Below, one piece after another: positions 44,476 through 52,789 of a stretch of 64,000 bases of DNA. The stretch is taken from assembly GCF_003369575.1 (NCBI RefSeq), contig NZ_PIOC01000028.1:69346-133345 (forward strand), in the 5' to 3' direction. Each line of letters opens with the position of its first letter. The stretch's first letter is position 1. A program made the translations under genes and the position numbers. The notes below the pieces were generated by a model. That model made no database searches. It was not told where the DNA came from and was given only the letters and a program-made list of their open reading frames with translations. Source of the DNA: Oceanobacillus arenosus. Its GTDB lineage: Bacteria > Bacillota > Bacilli > Bacillales > Amphibacillaceae.

Positions 44476-44966
44476 GTTAAAACCATCCTAATTACCCTTT
44501 GGGATATTTCTCCAACAGAAGTATTTAGAGACACGGCTAATTCTTCAAACATAATATTTTGTATGTTTGTTAATAGGTTTCGGTCCTGATCGTACAGTCG
44601 CTTCTTGTTCTGACTAGCATAATACTGTTCCTTTATTAGCGTATTTGCTATTTTAACAATCGACTTACGATCGCCAGTGTTTATGAGACTACTATATTCT
44701 TTGTTTCGTTGTCTTGGATCCTCTATCCATGTGATTCCCGGCTGTAGGAAGGATTGTAAGATTTCTTCTGCTTCCTCTTTTTCCATCACTTTCAGCATGA
44801 CTGCTTGATCGCTATTTACAGGGACATTTATTGTTAATCTTAAATCGTCAAGTGGATGCAACACATAGTAATTTCTCGTTTTATTGCCAAACGTTTTTTC
44901 ACATATATCATCGATTTTACATAGCCCATGCACGGAATAAATGATCTGATCTCCAATATCAAACAT
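44466..44966 (-). CDS. CarD/YdeB-family transcription factor
   Basis: A 166-residue protein: an N-terminal CarD/TRCF RNA-polymerase-interacting Tudor-like domain (FDIGDQIIYSVHGLCKIDDI) and a C-terminal helical domain with the RQRNKEYSSLINTGD segment. CarD proteins bind the polymerase beta lobe and stabilise open promoters. GGAGG before ATG. Its last residues KA and the stop come from the end of a dispersed repeat. Divergent from a MarR gene with shared twin operators. Confidence 0.87.
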   Translation of the reverse strand: MFDIGDQIIYSVHGLCKIDDICEKTFGNKTRNYYVLHPLDDLRLTINVPVNSDQAVMLKVMEKEEAEEILQSFLQPGITWIEDPRQRNKEYSSLINTGDRKSIVKIANTLIKEQYYASQNKKRLYDQDRNLLTNIQNIMFEELAVSLNTSVGEISQRVIRMVLTKA

Positions 44967-44991
44967 TTGTGTAAGCCTCCAACTTTCATAT

Positions 44992-45076
44992 TGTCAACTT
45001 AGTTTACAATTATATTTTAAGGTATTCCCTTTAAAATGTCAACTTGATTGACAATATTGAAGGGGTTTTATATAGT
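44992..45076. promoter_or_regulatory. twin TGTCAA-N5-TTGACA operators between carD-like and marR genes
   Basis: Site 1 (44992-45008) TGTCAA-CTTAG-TTTACA; site 2 (45037-45053) TGTCAA-CTTGA-TTGACA, a perfect dyad. Centres are 45 bases apart. The TTGACA of site 2 is also the -35 of an ideal marR promoter (17-base spacer, TATAGT at 45071-45076). The MarR product probably represses itself and the CarD-like gene. Confidence 0.7.
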
Positions 45077-45108
45077 AGATGTCGAGCTAATGAATAGGAG
45101 TGAATCGG

Positions 45109-45537
45109 TTGGATTTTGAATTAAAAGGCTTGGATTTAATTGATGTGTTAAGTGAACGCCATCTGCAACTTAGAAGGATTACTGAGAAACGTTGGAATGA
45201 TAGTATGGATATATATTTATCGAATTCAGAATGGTTCATTATAGCAAGAGTCTATAAAAAACAGCCAACTATCGCATATGTGTCCAAGCATGTAGATATT
45301 TCTAGGCAAGCAACCCATAAATCTATAAAAAGTTTAGAGGCAAAAGGACTTGTTGAAATTCATAATGTAGAAAATAATAAGAAAGATAAATGGATACAGT
45401 TAACGGCATTAGGCGAGGAATGCTATGAAAGGAATGAAGCACTAAAGGCAAATATAGAGCAAAAAATTGCTGATAAAATAGGTCTCGAACAATTGGATCT
45501 TCTTAAAGATATTCTAAAATCGGATTGGGGTTTATAG
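45109..45537 (+). CDS. MarR-family transcriptional regulator
   Basis: A 142-residue winged-helix regulator with TIAYVSKHVDISRQATHKSIKSL (HTH), VENNKKDKWIQLTALG (wing) and a helical C-terminus. Start is TTG eight bases after AGGAG; an upstream GTG overlaps that site. Divergent from the CarD-like gene. Neither ligand nor wider regulon is known. Confidence 0.82.
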   Translation: MDFELKGLDLIDVLSERHLQLRRITEKRWNDSMDIYLSNSEWFIIARVYKKQPTIAYVSKHVDISRQATHKSIKSLEAKGLVEIHNVENNKKDKWIQLTALGEECYERNEALKANIEQKIADKIGLEQLDLLKDILKSDWGL

Positions 45538-45870
45538 TATATGGCAATTATAGATGATGTCAGTATACAATCCAATCGGAATAGGTTAGAGCTGTGTTAG
45601 AGTGAGTCATTCGAGCAAATAGTCTAGCGTTATCCTTATATGGTTAGCGCTTTTGTTCGTGCTTTAAAATCACACTCAATTGTTAAAATAGCATTAAGTT
45701 TTCGATAAAATTAAAAAATGCAAACGTTATCTTTCGGATAAGCGTTAGCGATTGTGTCTAAATTGTGAACGTTCATGAGATTTTACTATAAAAAAGCCTT
45801 GCTTTATAGGATTTTTATTTGATATGATTTAAAACAGACCGGTTGGTATGGTGGGGGTGTACTACGGGGA
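45538..45870. other. intergenic region with inverted repeats, no gene seen
   Basis: Contains AGCGTTATCC / GGTTAGCGCT (45626-45651, 8 of 10 paired) and ACGTTATC / GATAAGCGT (45724-45745). The two share a GCGTTATC-like half, so they may be related operator or repeat units. Near 45840, ACCGGTTGGT before the TetR start may be that repressor's site. No coding potential noticed. Confidence 0.3.
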
Positions 45871-46431
45871 ATGGAAACAAAATCGCTGATAATCAACATC
45901 GCGACAACGCTTTTTCAGCAAAAGGGATATATAGGTGTTGGACTCAACGAAATTATAAGGAAATGTAATATTTCGAAAGGTTCGCTATATCACCATTTCC
46001 CAAATGGAAAAGAAGAATTGCTCATTGCTTGCCTTGGGTCTTTGAGTGATACGATTACATTGGACATTGAATTCATATTTTCACAATATCCGACAGCTCA
46101 AGAAGCTGCAATTGCCATGATTGATAAAATTATTATGAAGTATGAAACGGAAGGTACGATTACTGGTTACACATTTACTAGTATCGTTAGTGAGATGGGA
46201 TCACTTAGTGATGCAGTCCGAAATGCCTGTACAAATCTTTATACCAGGATTGAAGGGATTTATGCGAGCAAGCTAGTGGCAGAGGGTATTTCGATTGAGG
46301 AAGCTAATTCGAAAGCACTTATGATGACAGCAACAATCGAAGGTGGAATTATGCTTTGTCTAACGAAAAGAACAAGTGAGCCTCTGATTGTAATTTCGCA
46401 GGCATTGCAAAAGACTAGCTTAAATTATTAA
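45871..46431 (+). CDS. TetR-family repressor (LmrA/YxaF-like)
   Basis: A 186-residue TetR protein: IATTLFQQKGYIGVGLNEII then CNISKGSLYHHFPNGKEELL (HTH), with a C-terminal ligand domain containing GYTFTSIVSEMGSLSDAVRN. The SLYHHFPNGKEEL motif is typical of the LmrA/YxaF subgroup, which represses adjacent multidrug efflux genes. The MFS exporter follows after 13 bases, so both form one self-regulated unit. Confidence 0.87.
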   Translation: METKSLIINIATTLFQQKGYIGVGLNEIIRKCNISKGSLYHHFPNGKEELLIACLGSLSDTITLDIEFIFSQYPTAQEAAIAMIDKIIMKYETEGTITGYTFTSIVSEMGSLSDAVRNACTNLYTRIEGIYASKLVAEGISIEEANSKALMMTATIEGGIMLCLTKRTSEPLIVISQALQKTSLNY

Positions 46432-46444
46432 AAAGGAGATTATT

Positions 46445-47899
46445 ATGAATACAGAAATTCAAGTCAAAAATCCGAAGACTATGGCATTTATTTTAATGTT
46501 GGGAGCTTTCCTTGGATTATTTGGTGAAACAGCCTTAAATATGGCTTTAACAAATGTTATGGAGGAATTTTCAATTACAGCTGGTATTGCACAATGGCTG
46601 ACAACTGGTTATTTATTAGTATTAGCAATTTTCGTGCCAATTTCAGCACTATTAATGAAATGGTTTACAACAAGACAATTAGTTATTGGTGGGCTTATTA
46701 TCTCGCTGGTAGGAGCGGTTTTAGCAGCATTATCTCCTAACTTTGCAATTTTATTAACTGGCCGTTTAGTGCAAGCAATTGGTACGGGTATTTTAATCCC
46801 TGTCATGACAAATGTGCTGTTAATTATATTCCCGATTCACAAACGTGGGGTTGTAATGGGGATTATGGGACTTGTTATTACTTTAGGACCAGCATTAGGA
46901 CCAACACTTTCAGGGGTTATTATTAGTACATTGGGTTGGTCTTATATTTTCTGGATTAGCGCTATATTATATGTATTATTGACTTTATACGCTTTTGCGC
47001 AAATTGCAAATGTAACAGAAATTACAAAACCGAAAATCGATGTATTGTCGATAGTATTATCAACATTTGGCTTTGGTGGATTAATTTTTGCTTTGAGTAA
47101 TATGGCCGAATCAGCTATTTCCTCTCCTCAAGTATGGGCACCATTGCTTGTCGGTATTATCGCACTTCTATCGTTTGGAATTCGTCAAATGAAAATGGAC
47201 CAGCCAATGGTTAATTTACGTGTTTTCAAATATCCAATGTTCACACTAGGAACATTGATGATGTTTCTTAGTATTCTAGTTATTTTATCAACGGGTATTT
47301 TATTGCCAATTTATTTAAAAGGTGCCTTATTATTCAGTGCTGCAGTTGCCGGTTTAATGTTGCTTCCTGGTAATGCTGTCAGCGTTATTATGTCACCAAT
47401 CGTTGGAACGCTTTTCGACAAATTCGGCCCACGCGTTTTTGTAATCACTGGATCAATTATTGTATTGATTGGGAATTTGATTTTTGCTTCCGTTATCTCA
47501 GCAACAACACCTGTGTGGCAAATTGTCGCAGCATTTATGGTATTATTCTTCGGATTAACGATGGTAACAATGCCATCACAAACAAATGCACTAAACGAAT
47601 TGCCACGTGAGTTATATGCCGATGGATCAGCTGCAATGAATACATTGAATCAAGTAGCAGGGGCTGCTGGTACGGCTATTGCAATTACATTATTTACAGC
47701 TGGTCAAAGCAGCTTTGTACTTGATGTTCCAGACGCTTCTCAAGCAGAAGTGTTGGCCGCAGGAGTGAAATATGCATTCTACTTTATTGCGGGAATTTCT
47801 GCAGTTGCATTAATTTGTTCCTTCTTTATGAAAAAAGCAGGCGGACAAAAGGAAAAATCTTCTGCAGCTGTGAGGGCAACAGAGCCTGCACATAGATAG
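46445..47899 (+). CDS. DHA2-family MFS multidrug exporter (LmrB/EmrB type)
   Basis: A 484-residue protein with about 14 helices. ALNMALTNVMEEFSITAGIA near the start, QWLTTGYLLVLAIFVPISAL (helix 2), LTGRLVQAIGTGILIPVMTN and the motif C-like GLVITLGPALGPTLSGVII. A drug:proton antiporter of the EmrB/QacA family. AAGGAG seven bases upstream. Under the preceding TetR gene. Confidence 0.9.
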   Translation: MNTEIQVKNPKTMAFILMLGAFLGLFGETALNMALTNVMEEFSITAGIAQWLTTGYLLVLAIFVPISALLMKWFTTRQLVIGGLIISLVGAVLAALSPNFAILLTGRLVQAIGTGILIPVMTNVLLIIFPIHKRGVVMGIMGLVITLGPALGPTLSGVIISTLGWSYIFWISAILYVLLTLYAFAQIANVTEITKPKIDVLSIVLSTFGFGGLIFALSNMAESAISSPQVWAPLLVGIIALLSFGIRQMKMDQPMVNLRVFKYPMFTLGTLMMFLSILVILSTGILLPIYLKGALLFSAAVAGLMLLPGNAVSVIMSPIVGTLFDKFGPRVFVITGSIIVLIGNLIFASVISATTPVWQIVAAFMVLFFGLTMVTMPSQTNALNELPRELYADGSAAMNTLNQVAGAAGTAIAITLFTAGQSSFVLDVPDASQAEVLAAGVKYAFYFIAGISAVALICSFFMKKAGGQKEKSSAAVRATEPAHR

Positions 47900-47964
47900 G
47901 AATATTTGGCTGGATTTACAATTGGATATCTTTAAAGTGTGATAGAACAAAGGGGGATTATGAA

Positions 47965-48402
47965 ATGGCAAATCATTATAAGAGTATTGTAGTAGCAGTC
48001 GACGGTTCAAAGGAAGCAGAATACGCATTTCGCAAATCAATCGATGTTGCAAAGCGTAACGCGAATTCAATATTAAACGTCATCAATATAATTGATACTC
48101 GAGCATTCGAAGCTTATGGACGATCTAGTATGGAACGCGCACAGCACACATCAGAAGAGCTTGTAAATGGCTACAAAGCGCAGGCTGAGTCTGAGGGTGT
48201 TGAAAATGTAAAAGCAGTTATTGAATATGGATCTCCAAGAACACTCATCACGAATGAGGTGGCAGATTCTGTCACTGCTGATTTAATCATTTGTGGTGCT
48301 ACAGGATTAAATACGATTGGACGCTACTTAATTGGTTCCGTATCTGAAGCAATCGTCCGTTCTGCTAAGTGTGATGTGTTAGTTATCCGTACACCAGAGT
48401 GA
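47965..48402 (+). CDS. universal stress protein UspA family
   Basis: A 145-residue Usp fold. IVVAVDGSKEAEYAF at the N-terminus and the ATP-binding GATGLNTIGRYLIGSVSEAI (G-2x-G-9x-GS) near the end. ATP-binding Usp proteins act in stress resistance. Strong GGGGG site. Own terminator follows. Confidence 0.92.
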   Translation: MANHYKSIVVAVDGSKEAEYAFRKSIDVAKRNANSILNVINIIDTRAFEAYGRSSMERAQHTSEELVNGYKAQAESEGVENVKAVIEYGSPRTLITNEVADSVTADLIICGATGLNTIGRYLIGSVSEAIVRSAKCDVLVIRTPE

Positions 48403-48429
48403 TGGTTTAATGATAATACTTAATAAGAA

Positions 48430-48466
48430 CGCATGTTGATAGAATTTCTATCGACATGCGATTTTA
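48430..48466 (+). terminator. intrinsic terminator of uspA
   Basis: CGCATGTTGATAGAA / TTCTATCGACATGCG stem followed by ATTTT. Confidence 0.8.
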
Positions 48467-48491
48467 ATAAATATTTAGTAGTGCTTCTGTT

Positions 48492-48563
48492 TTATAATTC
48501 TTCTCCATTTGTATCGATGACATGTTTATACCCATCAAATGGGTCTTTCTTATAGCGTTTCAT
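48492..48563 (-). CDS. possible 23-residue microprotein
   Basis: ATG with AAGGA ten bases upstream; product MKRYKKDPFDGYKHVIDTNG ending EEL. The composition (charged, DPFDGYKHV) looks protein-like rather than random. It lies in the uspA-katalase gap. Too short to be sure. The rest of that gap has AACCTAATT / AATTAGGTT (48647-48680) and CCCACATA / TATGTGGG (48685-48719) inverted repeats before the catalase start. Confidence 0.3.
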   Translation of the reverse strand: MKRYKKDPFDGYKHVIDTNGEEL

Positions 48564-48729
48564 CGATCCATTTCCTTCATTGTTTGTTATACAGAAGAAT
48601 AGTCATTTGTTGTGATACACAAGCCGCTTGGTTTGCGAATAACACTAACCTAATTTCGCTTGGAACATCATAATTAGGTTGATTCCCACATAATTAATAT
48701 ACTAGCGGATATATGTGGGAGGTTGGAAT

Positions 48730-50157
48730 ATGGATAAAAACAACGGGCAGTTTCAACGAAAAGAAAATTCTTCTCTCGAAAAGACAAGGTCAGTAACTAA
48801 AGACTCGTCGACTCACAGAGGCGATGGAAATCCATCTACACTCAGTCATTCGCAGACTGTAGGTGCAAGAGGGCCCGTACTTGAACAGGATAATGTTTTG
48901 CATGAAACACTGGAAACGTTTGTCAATACAAAAATAATCGAAAGACCGGTCCATGTTAAGGGCTTTGGTGCCTTTGGTTATTTTCAAACCATTCACTCGA
49001 TGGCTGAGTATACAACGCTTTCCTTTTTACAGAATCCTGGGCAGCAGATTCCTGTCACGGTGAGATTTTCGCTAGCTGTGAGCACAAAGGGTACACCTGA
49101 TACTTCCCGCAATGTGCGGGGGTTCTCGACTAAGTTTTATACGGATGAGGGTATATTTGATCTTCTTTGTAACCATATCCCAGTGTTTATTGTGCGGGAT
49201 CCCATCCGGTTTTCGGAGGCAATAAATGCGCTTATGCCCTCGCCTGTTAATAATCTAATTGATCCTGAACGGTTCTGGAGTTTCGTAGCCAAAGCACCAG
49301 AATCCATTCATTTTGTTGTTAGGTTATTCTCTGATGCTGGCACGGCAAAAAGTTTCCGTCACATTCCGGGTCATAGTGTGAACACTTTCGTCTGGAAGAA
49401 TACACAGGATGTCCGTCGCTATGTGAAATACCACTGGGTTCCATTTGGTGGCGTGAAATATATAGACAGTCAAGAAGCGGCTCGATTAAATGGTGAAAAT
49501 CCTGATATTGCCGGGAGCGATTTATATGAAACCATTGTAAAAGGAAATACGGTTGAATATGGATTGTACGTACAACTGATGAACCCTGATGATGTGGCTA
49601 TGCTTCCTTTTGATCCGCTCGATAATACAAAAATTTGGGATGAACAACTTTACCCCTTGCTACCTGTTGGGCAGATGGTGTTAAATCGTAATCCAGATAA
49701 CTATATGGAACAGGTGGAGAAGCTGGCTTATTCTCCGTCAAATTTATTGGACGGAGCAGAGCTATCGGATGATAAGATGTTGCAAGGACGTGCCAATATT
49801 TACTGGGATTCACAGCGACGACGGCTTGGGCCGGATTTTCGTTCTATTCCTATTAATCAACAAAAAGACTGGTCACCAGCTTCCCTTGTAACAAGTGGAA
49901 ATGGCAGATATGTTGAAGGGCGTCTCGTACGCTCCGATCTACCGAAGCAAGATGATTTTACACAAGCAGGTCAGTATTACCATGCACTCTCTTTTGTAAA
50001 CCAAGATCATCTAATCAATAATCTTTCTGCAGAACTTGCCGTCATATCGCCTGAAATTCGAAAAGTAATTTTGAAGTATTTGTTTCAAGCATCGTCGGAA
50101 CTAGGAGAACGGGTTGACAGGCAAATTAATCTTCAAACAAAAGAATTAGGAAAATAA
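48730..50157 (+). CDS. heme catalase, divergent small-subunit type
   Basis: A 475-residue monofunctional catalase. Distal His in RPVHVKGFGAFGYFQTI; the distal pocket RFSLAV with Ser; FDLLCNHIPVFIVRDPI (where common catalases have GNNTPVF); the proximal Arg/Tyr in RANIYWDSQRRRLGPDF. The essential residues are kept but the surrounding motifs are unusually diverged from KatA. Decomposes hydrogen peroxide. GGAGG before ATG; a slightly longer in-frame start is not supported. Ends with a strong terminator. The diverged motifs may affect activity. Confidence 0.87.
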   Translation: MDKNNGQFQRKENSSLEKTRSVTKDSSTHRGDGNPSTLSHSQTVGARGPVLEQDNVLHETLETFVNTKIIERPVHVKGFGAFGYFQTIHSMAEYTTLSFLQNPGQQIPVTVRFSLAVSTKGTPDTSRNVRGFSTKFYTDEGIFDLLCNHIPVFIVRDPIRFSEAINALMPSPVNNLIDPERFWSFVAKAPESIHFVVRLFSDAGTAKSFRHIPGHSVNTFVWKNTQDVRRYVKYHWVPFGGVKYIDSQEAARLNGENPDIAGSDLYETIVKGNTVEYGLYVQLMNPDDVAMLPFDPLDNTKIWDEQLYPLLPVGQMVLNRNPDNYMEQVEKLAYSPSNLLDGAELSDDKMLQGRANIYWDSQRRRLGPDFRSIPINQQKDWSPASLVTSGNGRYVEGRLVRSDLPKQDDFTQAGQYYHALSFVNQDHLINNLSAELAVISPEIRKVILKYLFQASSELGERVDRQINLQTKELGK

Positions 50158-50159
50158 AC

Positions 50160-50206
50160 AGCACCCACGGCATTCCTGGTGATAGGAAAACTGTGGGTGC
50201 TATTAT
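50160..50206 (+). terminator. intrinsic terminator of the catalase gene
   Basis: AGCACCCAC / GTGGGTGCT stem, then TATTATTA. Confidence 0.65.
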
Positions 50207-50407
50207 TATGGATACTACTTTAGCAACAGGTAGTTTTTATTTTGCTATTTTCCAATTAAAGGGGTTAGATTATCCACTTATAAGCAAGACTTGCAGCGGA
50301 TATGATAGTATACTAATCATAAATAGAACTAGCGTATGATTGATTATGCTAGGTGATGACTAAAATGGAATACAAACAGTGAATTTTTTATAAAGGGGCC
50401 AACGAAT

Positions 50408-50905
50408 ATGAATAATTACTCAACGACGACGTTAACTATGGTAAGGAATTTTGATGTAGCATCAGAAAGAGTTTTTGATGCATGGCTAAATCCTGATATG
50501 ATGCGAAAGTGGTTCTTCACATTGGAAGGAACAAATAAAGTAGCAAAAAATGATCCTCAGATCGCCGGTACTTGGGAAATTGTTGATCATCGCGATGGAA
50601 AGGATTATCGTGCGATAGGAGAGTACTTAGAAATTGATTCTCCAAAAAAATTAATGTTTACATTTAAAATGCCCCAGTTTAATGACTTACAAGATACGAT
50701 TACTGTTGAATTAAAGGGACTTCAACAAGGGTGTGAAATGACATTTTCACAGGACATTATCGTACCCCATGAAGAAAATTGGGCAGCATCTGATATTGAA
50801 AAGGCCATTAAAGAGCATCGCGATGGAACGGAACAAGGGTGGCATTATATGTTCATGGGACTTAAAGAATTAGTTGAAACAGGAAAAGTTAGTTATCAAG
50901 GATAA
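50408..50905 (+). CDS. SRPBCC / AHSA1-domain protein
   Basis: A 165-residue START-like protein: VRNFDVASERVFDAWLNPDM then MRKWFF, a hydrophobic-pocket fold of the AHSA1 type, with the late W-x-x-M-F-x-GL helix (GWHYMFMGLKELVETG). Such proteins bind small lipophilic molecules; function unknown. GGGG site before ATG. Monocistronic. Confidence 0.83.
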   Translation: MNNYSTTTLTMVRNFDVASERVFDAWLNPDMMRKWFFTLEGTNKVAKNDPQIAGTWEIVDHRDGKDYRAIGEYLEIDSPKKLMFTFKMPQFNDLQDTITVELKGLQQGCEMTFSQDIIVPHEENWAASDIEKAIKEHRDGTEQGWHYMFMGLKELVETGKVSYQG

Positions 50906-50962
50906 TTGGACATAATTTCGATTGATTTTTAAATGAATATCAGTGAAAATAGGATTGAATCC

Positions 50963-51002
50963 AAAGATGTGATTGCTGAATAAAGGCAATCACATCTTTT
51001 TT
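50963..51002. terminator. intrinsic terminator
   Basis: AAAGATGTGATTGC / GCAATCACATCTTTTTT, 14-bp stem with T-run, between the AHSA1 gene and the convergent acyl-CoA-dehydrogenase-like gene. Confidence 0.85.
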
Positions 51003-51059
51003 GTGAATATTCGACAAAAAGTGACAAAACTAGGGAAGTGGCACCTAGGCAATGCCTTC

Positions 51060-52196
51060 CTATTTTCCTGCTAAATTCATAATTGTCATGTCATCCATTG
51101 GCGGGTTATGCAATCCTGCACGAACATCCCGGTAATAGCGTTGTAGTGGATTTTGTCTCGATAGACTTCTTGCACCGACAATACGCATTGCCAAATCTAC
51201 TACTTTAACTGCTTTGTTCACTACAGATAGTTTGACAGCACCAAGTTCTGGCCCCATCGTTTGCCTTATGTTGTTATCACCTTCATCCCATTTCCTCGCA
51301 ACAGAGTAAAGAAAATGCTTCGATTCCAAAATGGCAAGCTCCATTTCACCCATCTTTTGCTTCACATTTGGTAAATCGGCGATCGTTCCAGAAATGCTGT
51401 TAGGAGAATAGCTTCTCGCGAATTTATTCGCATAGTCTTGTGCTGCAAGGGCGATTCCAAGATAGCAGGCGGGGATATGGAGTAACCAGCCAGTTGCCTT
51501 TTTCTTCCCAAGAGTGATGCGCTCAACAAGGTCATCTTTTGCGACATGCACATTTTCTAATACCAAATCATGGCTTCCTGTGCCCCGCATGGCAATAGAA
51601 TCCCATGTTTCATCAACACTTACTCCTTCATACCCACGCTTAATTAGAAAATTACCAACCTCATCCGTTCCATCGATCGATGCACTTACGACAAAATAAT
51701 CGAGAATCGGTGCGAGTGTTGTAAATGTCTTTCTACCATTTATTACCCAGCCTTGTTCATTTTCCTTTGCAAAGGTTTCTGGTTTTCCGCCACGAGTAGG
51801 GCTACCAGTTGCAGGCTCTGTTGCAGCATTATTTAGCAGGGCACCGTTAATGACTACATCACGTGCGACGTCTGCAAACTTATCTTCTTCCCATATATTA
51901 CTTTCACCAAGATGCTTCATAATTCCCATATGCCATCCGATGGAGAGCGCTGTCGATCCGTCTGCCTTGCCAATAATCTCCTGAAGCTGAAGCATTTCTG
52001 TAAGCGATATTCCTAACCCGCCATGCTTTTCTGGAAGGGTTAGAGCAGGATATCCAATTGCTTTTAATTCTTGGAAATTTTCATATGGGAATGTTCCATT
52101 TGCGTCATGCTGCTCTGCCCGATCAGTAAAAGCTTTGACTGTTTCCCTTAGTAAGTCTGCTCTTTTTAAGTTTGTCTTAAGATCCGTTAATTTCAT
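51060..52196 (-). CDS. acyl-CoA-dehydrogenase-fold flavoprotein (YdbM-like, possible monooxygenase)
   Basis: A 378-residue protein with the ACAD three-domain fold: helical N-domain (LPEKHGGLGISLTEMLQLQE), beta-domain NNAATEPATGSP, and GWVINGRKTFTTLAP. The C-domain ends YYRDVRAGLHNPPMDDMTIM instead of the YRDARxxxIYEGT of true acyl-CoA dehydrogenases, so the usual catalytic Glu is missing. The RDxRxxxLHxP ending resembles flavin-dependent monooxygenases such as DszC. Function therefore uncertain: oxygenase or specialised dehydrogenase. GGAGG before ATG. Confidence 0.82.
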   Translation of the reverse strand: MKLTDLKTNLKRADLLRETVKAFTDRAEQHDANGTFPYENFQELKAIGYPALTLPEKHGGLGISLTEMLQLQEIIGKADGSTALSIGWHMGIMKHLGESNIWEEDKFADVARDVVINGALLNNAATEPATGSPTRGGKPETFAKENEQGWVINGRKTFTTLAPILDYFVVSASIDGTDEVGNFLIKRGYEGVSVDETWDSIAMRGTGSHDLVLENVHVAKDDLVERITLGKKKATGWLLHIPACYLGIALAAQDYANKFARSYSPNSISGTIADLPNVKQKMGEMELAILESKHFLYSVARKWDEGDNNIRQTMGPELGAVKLSVVNKAVKVVDLAMRIVGARSLSRQNPLQRYYRDVRAGLHNPPMDDMTIMNLAGK

Positions 52197-52362
52197 GAGA
52201 ATCCCTCCGTTAAGTAAATAGGTGTCTCTAATTATTTAATTCTTATATTATTAGTTGGAATTATAAGCATATTATTTCATTGATAGAGGGAAAATTCAAT
52301 TAATAGGGTGGTGGTATTGGAAATTACCGCTGGTATGAATAGTAACCATATCCATAACCTGT

Positions 52363-52399
52363 AAGAGCCTGTAGAGAAAAATTATCTCTACAGGCTCTT
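52363..52399. terminator. stem-loop after the ALDH-DUF779 operon
   Basis: Perfect 15-bp stem AAGAGCCTGTAGAGA / TCTCTACAGGCTCTT, six bases beyond the DUF779 stop on the minus strand. T-tract is weak. Confidence 0.6.
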
Positions 52400-52404
52400 C
52401 TATC

Positions 52405-52767
52405 TTAAATAATTTCCTTGACTAATATATACTCGTCTTCTGTAAAAACACGAGATCGTGTAATGAAATGTTTTCCTTCAAGACTATCCAGTGAGAACTC
52501 GGGTCCCCGTCCATCTATCGCGTCAATGATTAGCTGTGTATGCTTCCAATAGTCATATTGACTTCGATGCATATAAAAAGGAACACCACCGATGGAACCT
52601 AAGTAAAGATCAGAATCCCCAAGTAGAAAATCTCCTTCTGTGTAGCACATTGGTGCAGATCCATCACAACAACCACCAGATTGATAAAACATAATCGCTC
52701 CTTGTCGAGCTCTTATCAATTCTATTAATTTAAGCGCCTCATTGGTTGCAACAACACGATCTACCAT
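52405..52767 (-). CDS. DUF779 protein linked to aldehyde dehydrogenase
   Basis: A 120-residue protein with the family centre FYQSGGCCDGSAPMCYTEG, a cluster of three cysteines that may bind metal, and GDSDLYLGSIGGVPFYMHRS. DUF779 genes regularly follow ExaC/AldB-type aldehyde dehydrogenases, as here (22 bases after the ALDH stop). Possibly helps maturation or protects the enzyme; no activity is known. An upstream start overlapping the ALDH gene is less likely. Confidence 0.83.
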   Translation of the reverse strand: MVDRVVATNEALKLIELIRARQGAIMFYQSGGCCDGSAPMCYTEGDFLLGDSDLYLGSIGGVPFYMHRSQYDYWKHTQLIIDAIDGRGPEFSLDSLEGKHFITRSRVFTEDEYILVKEII

Positions 52768-52789
52768 ATTTGCATGCACCCTTTCAAGC

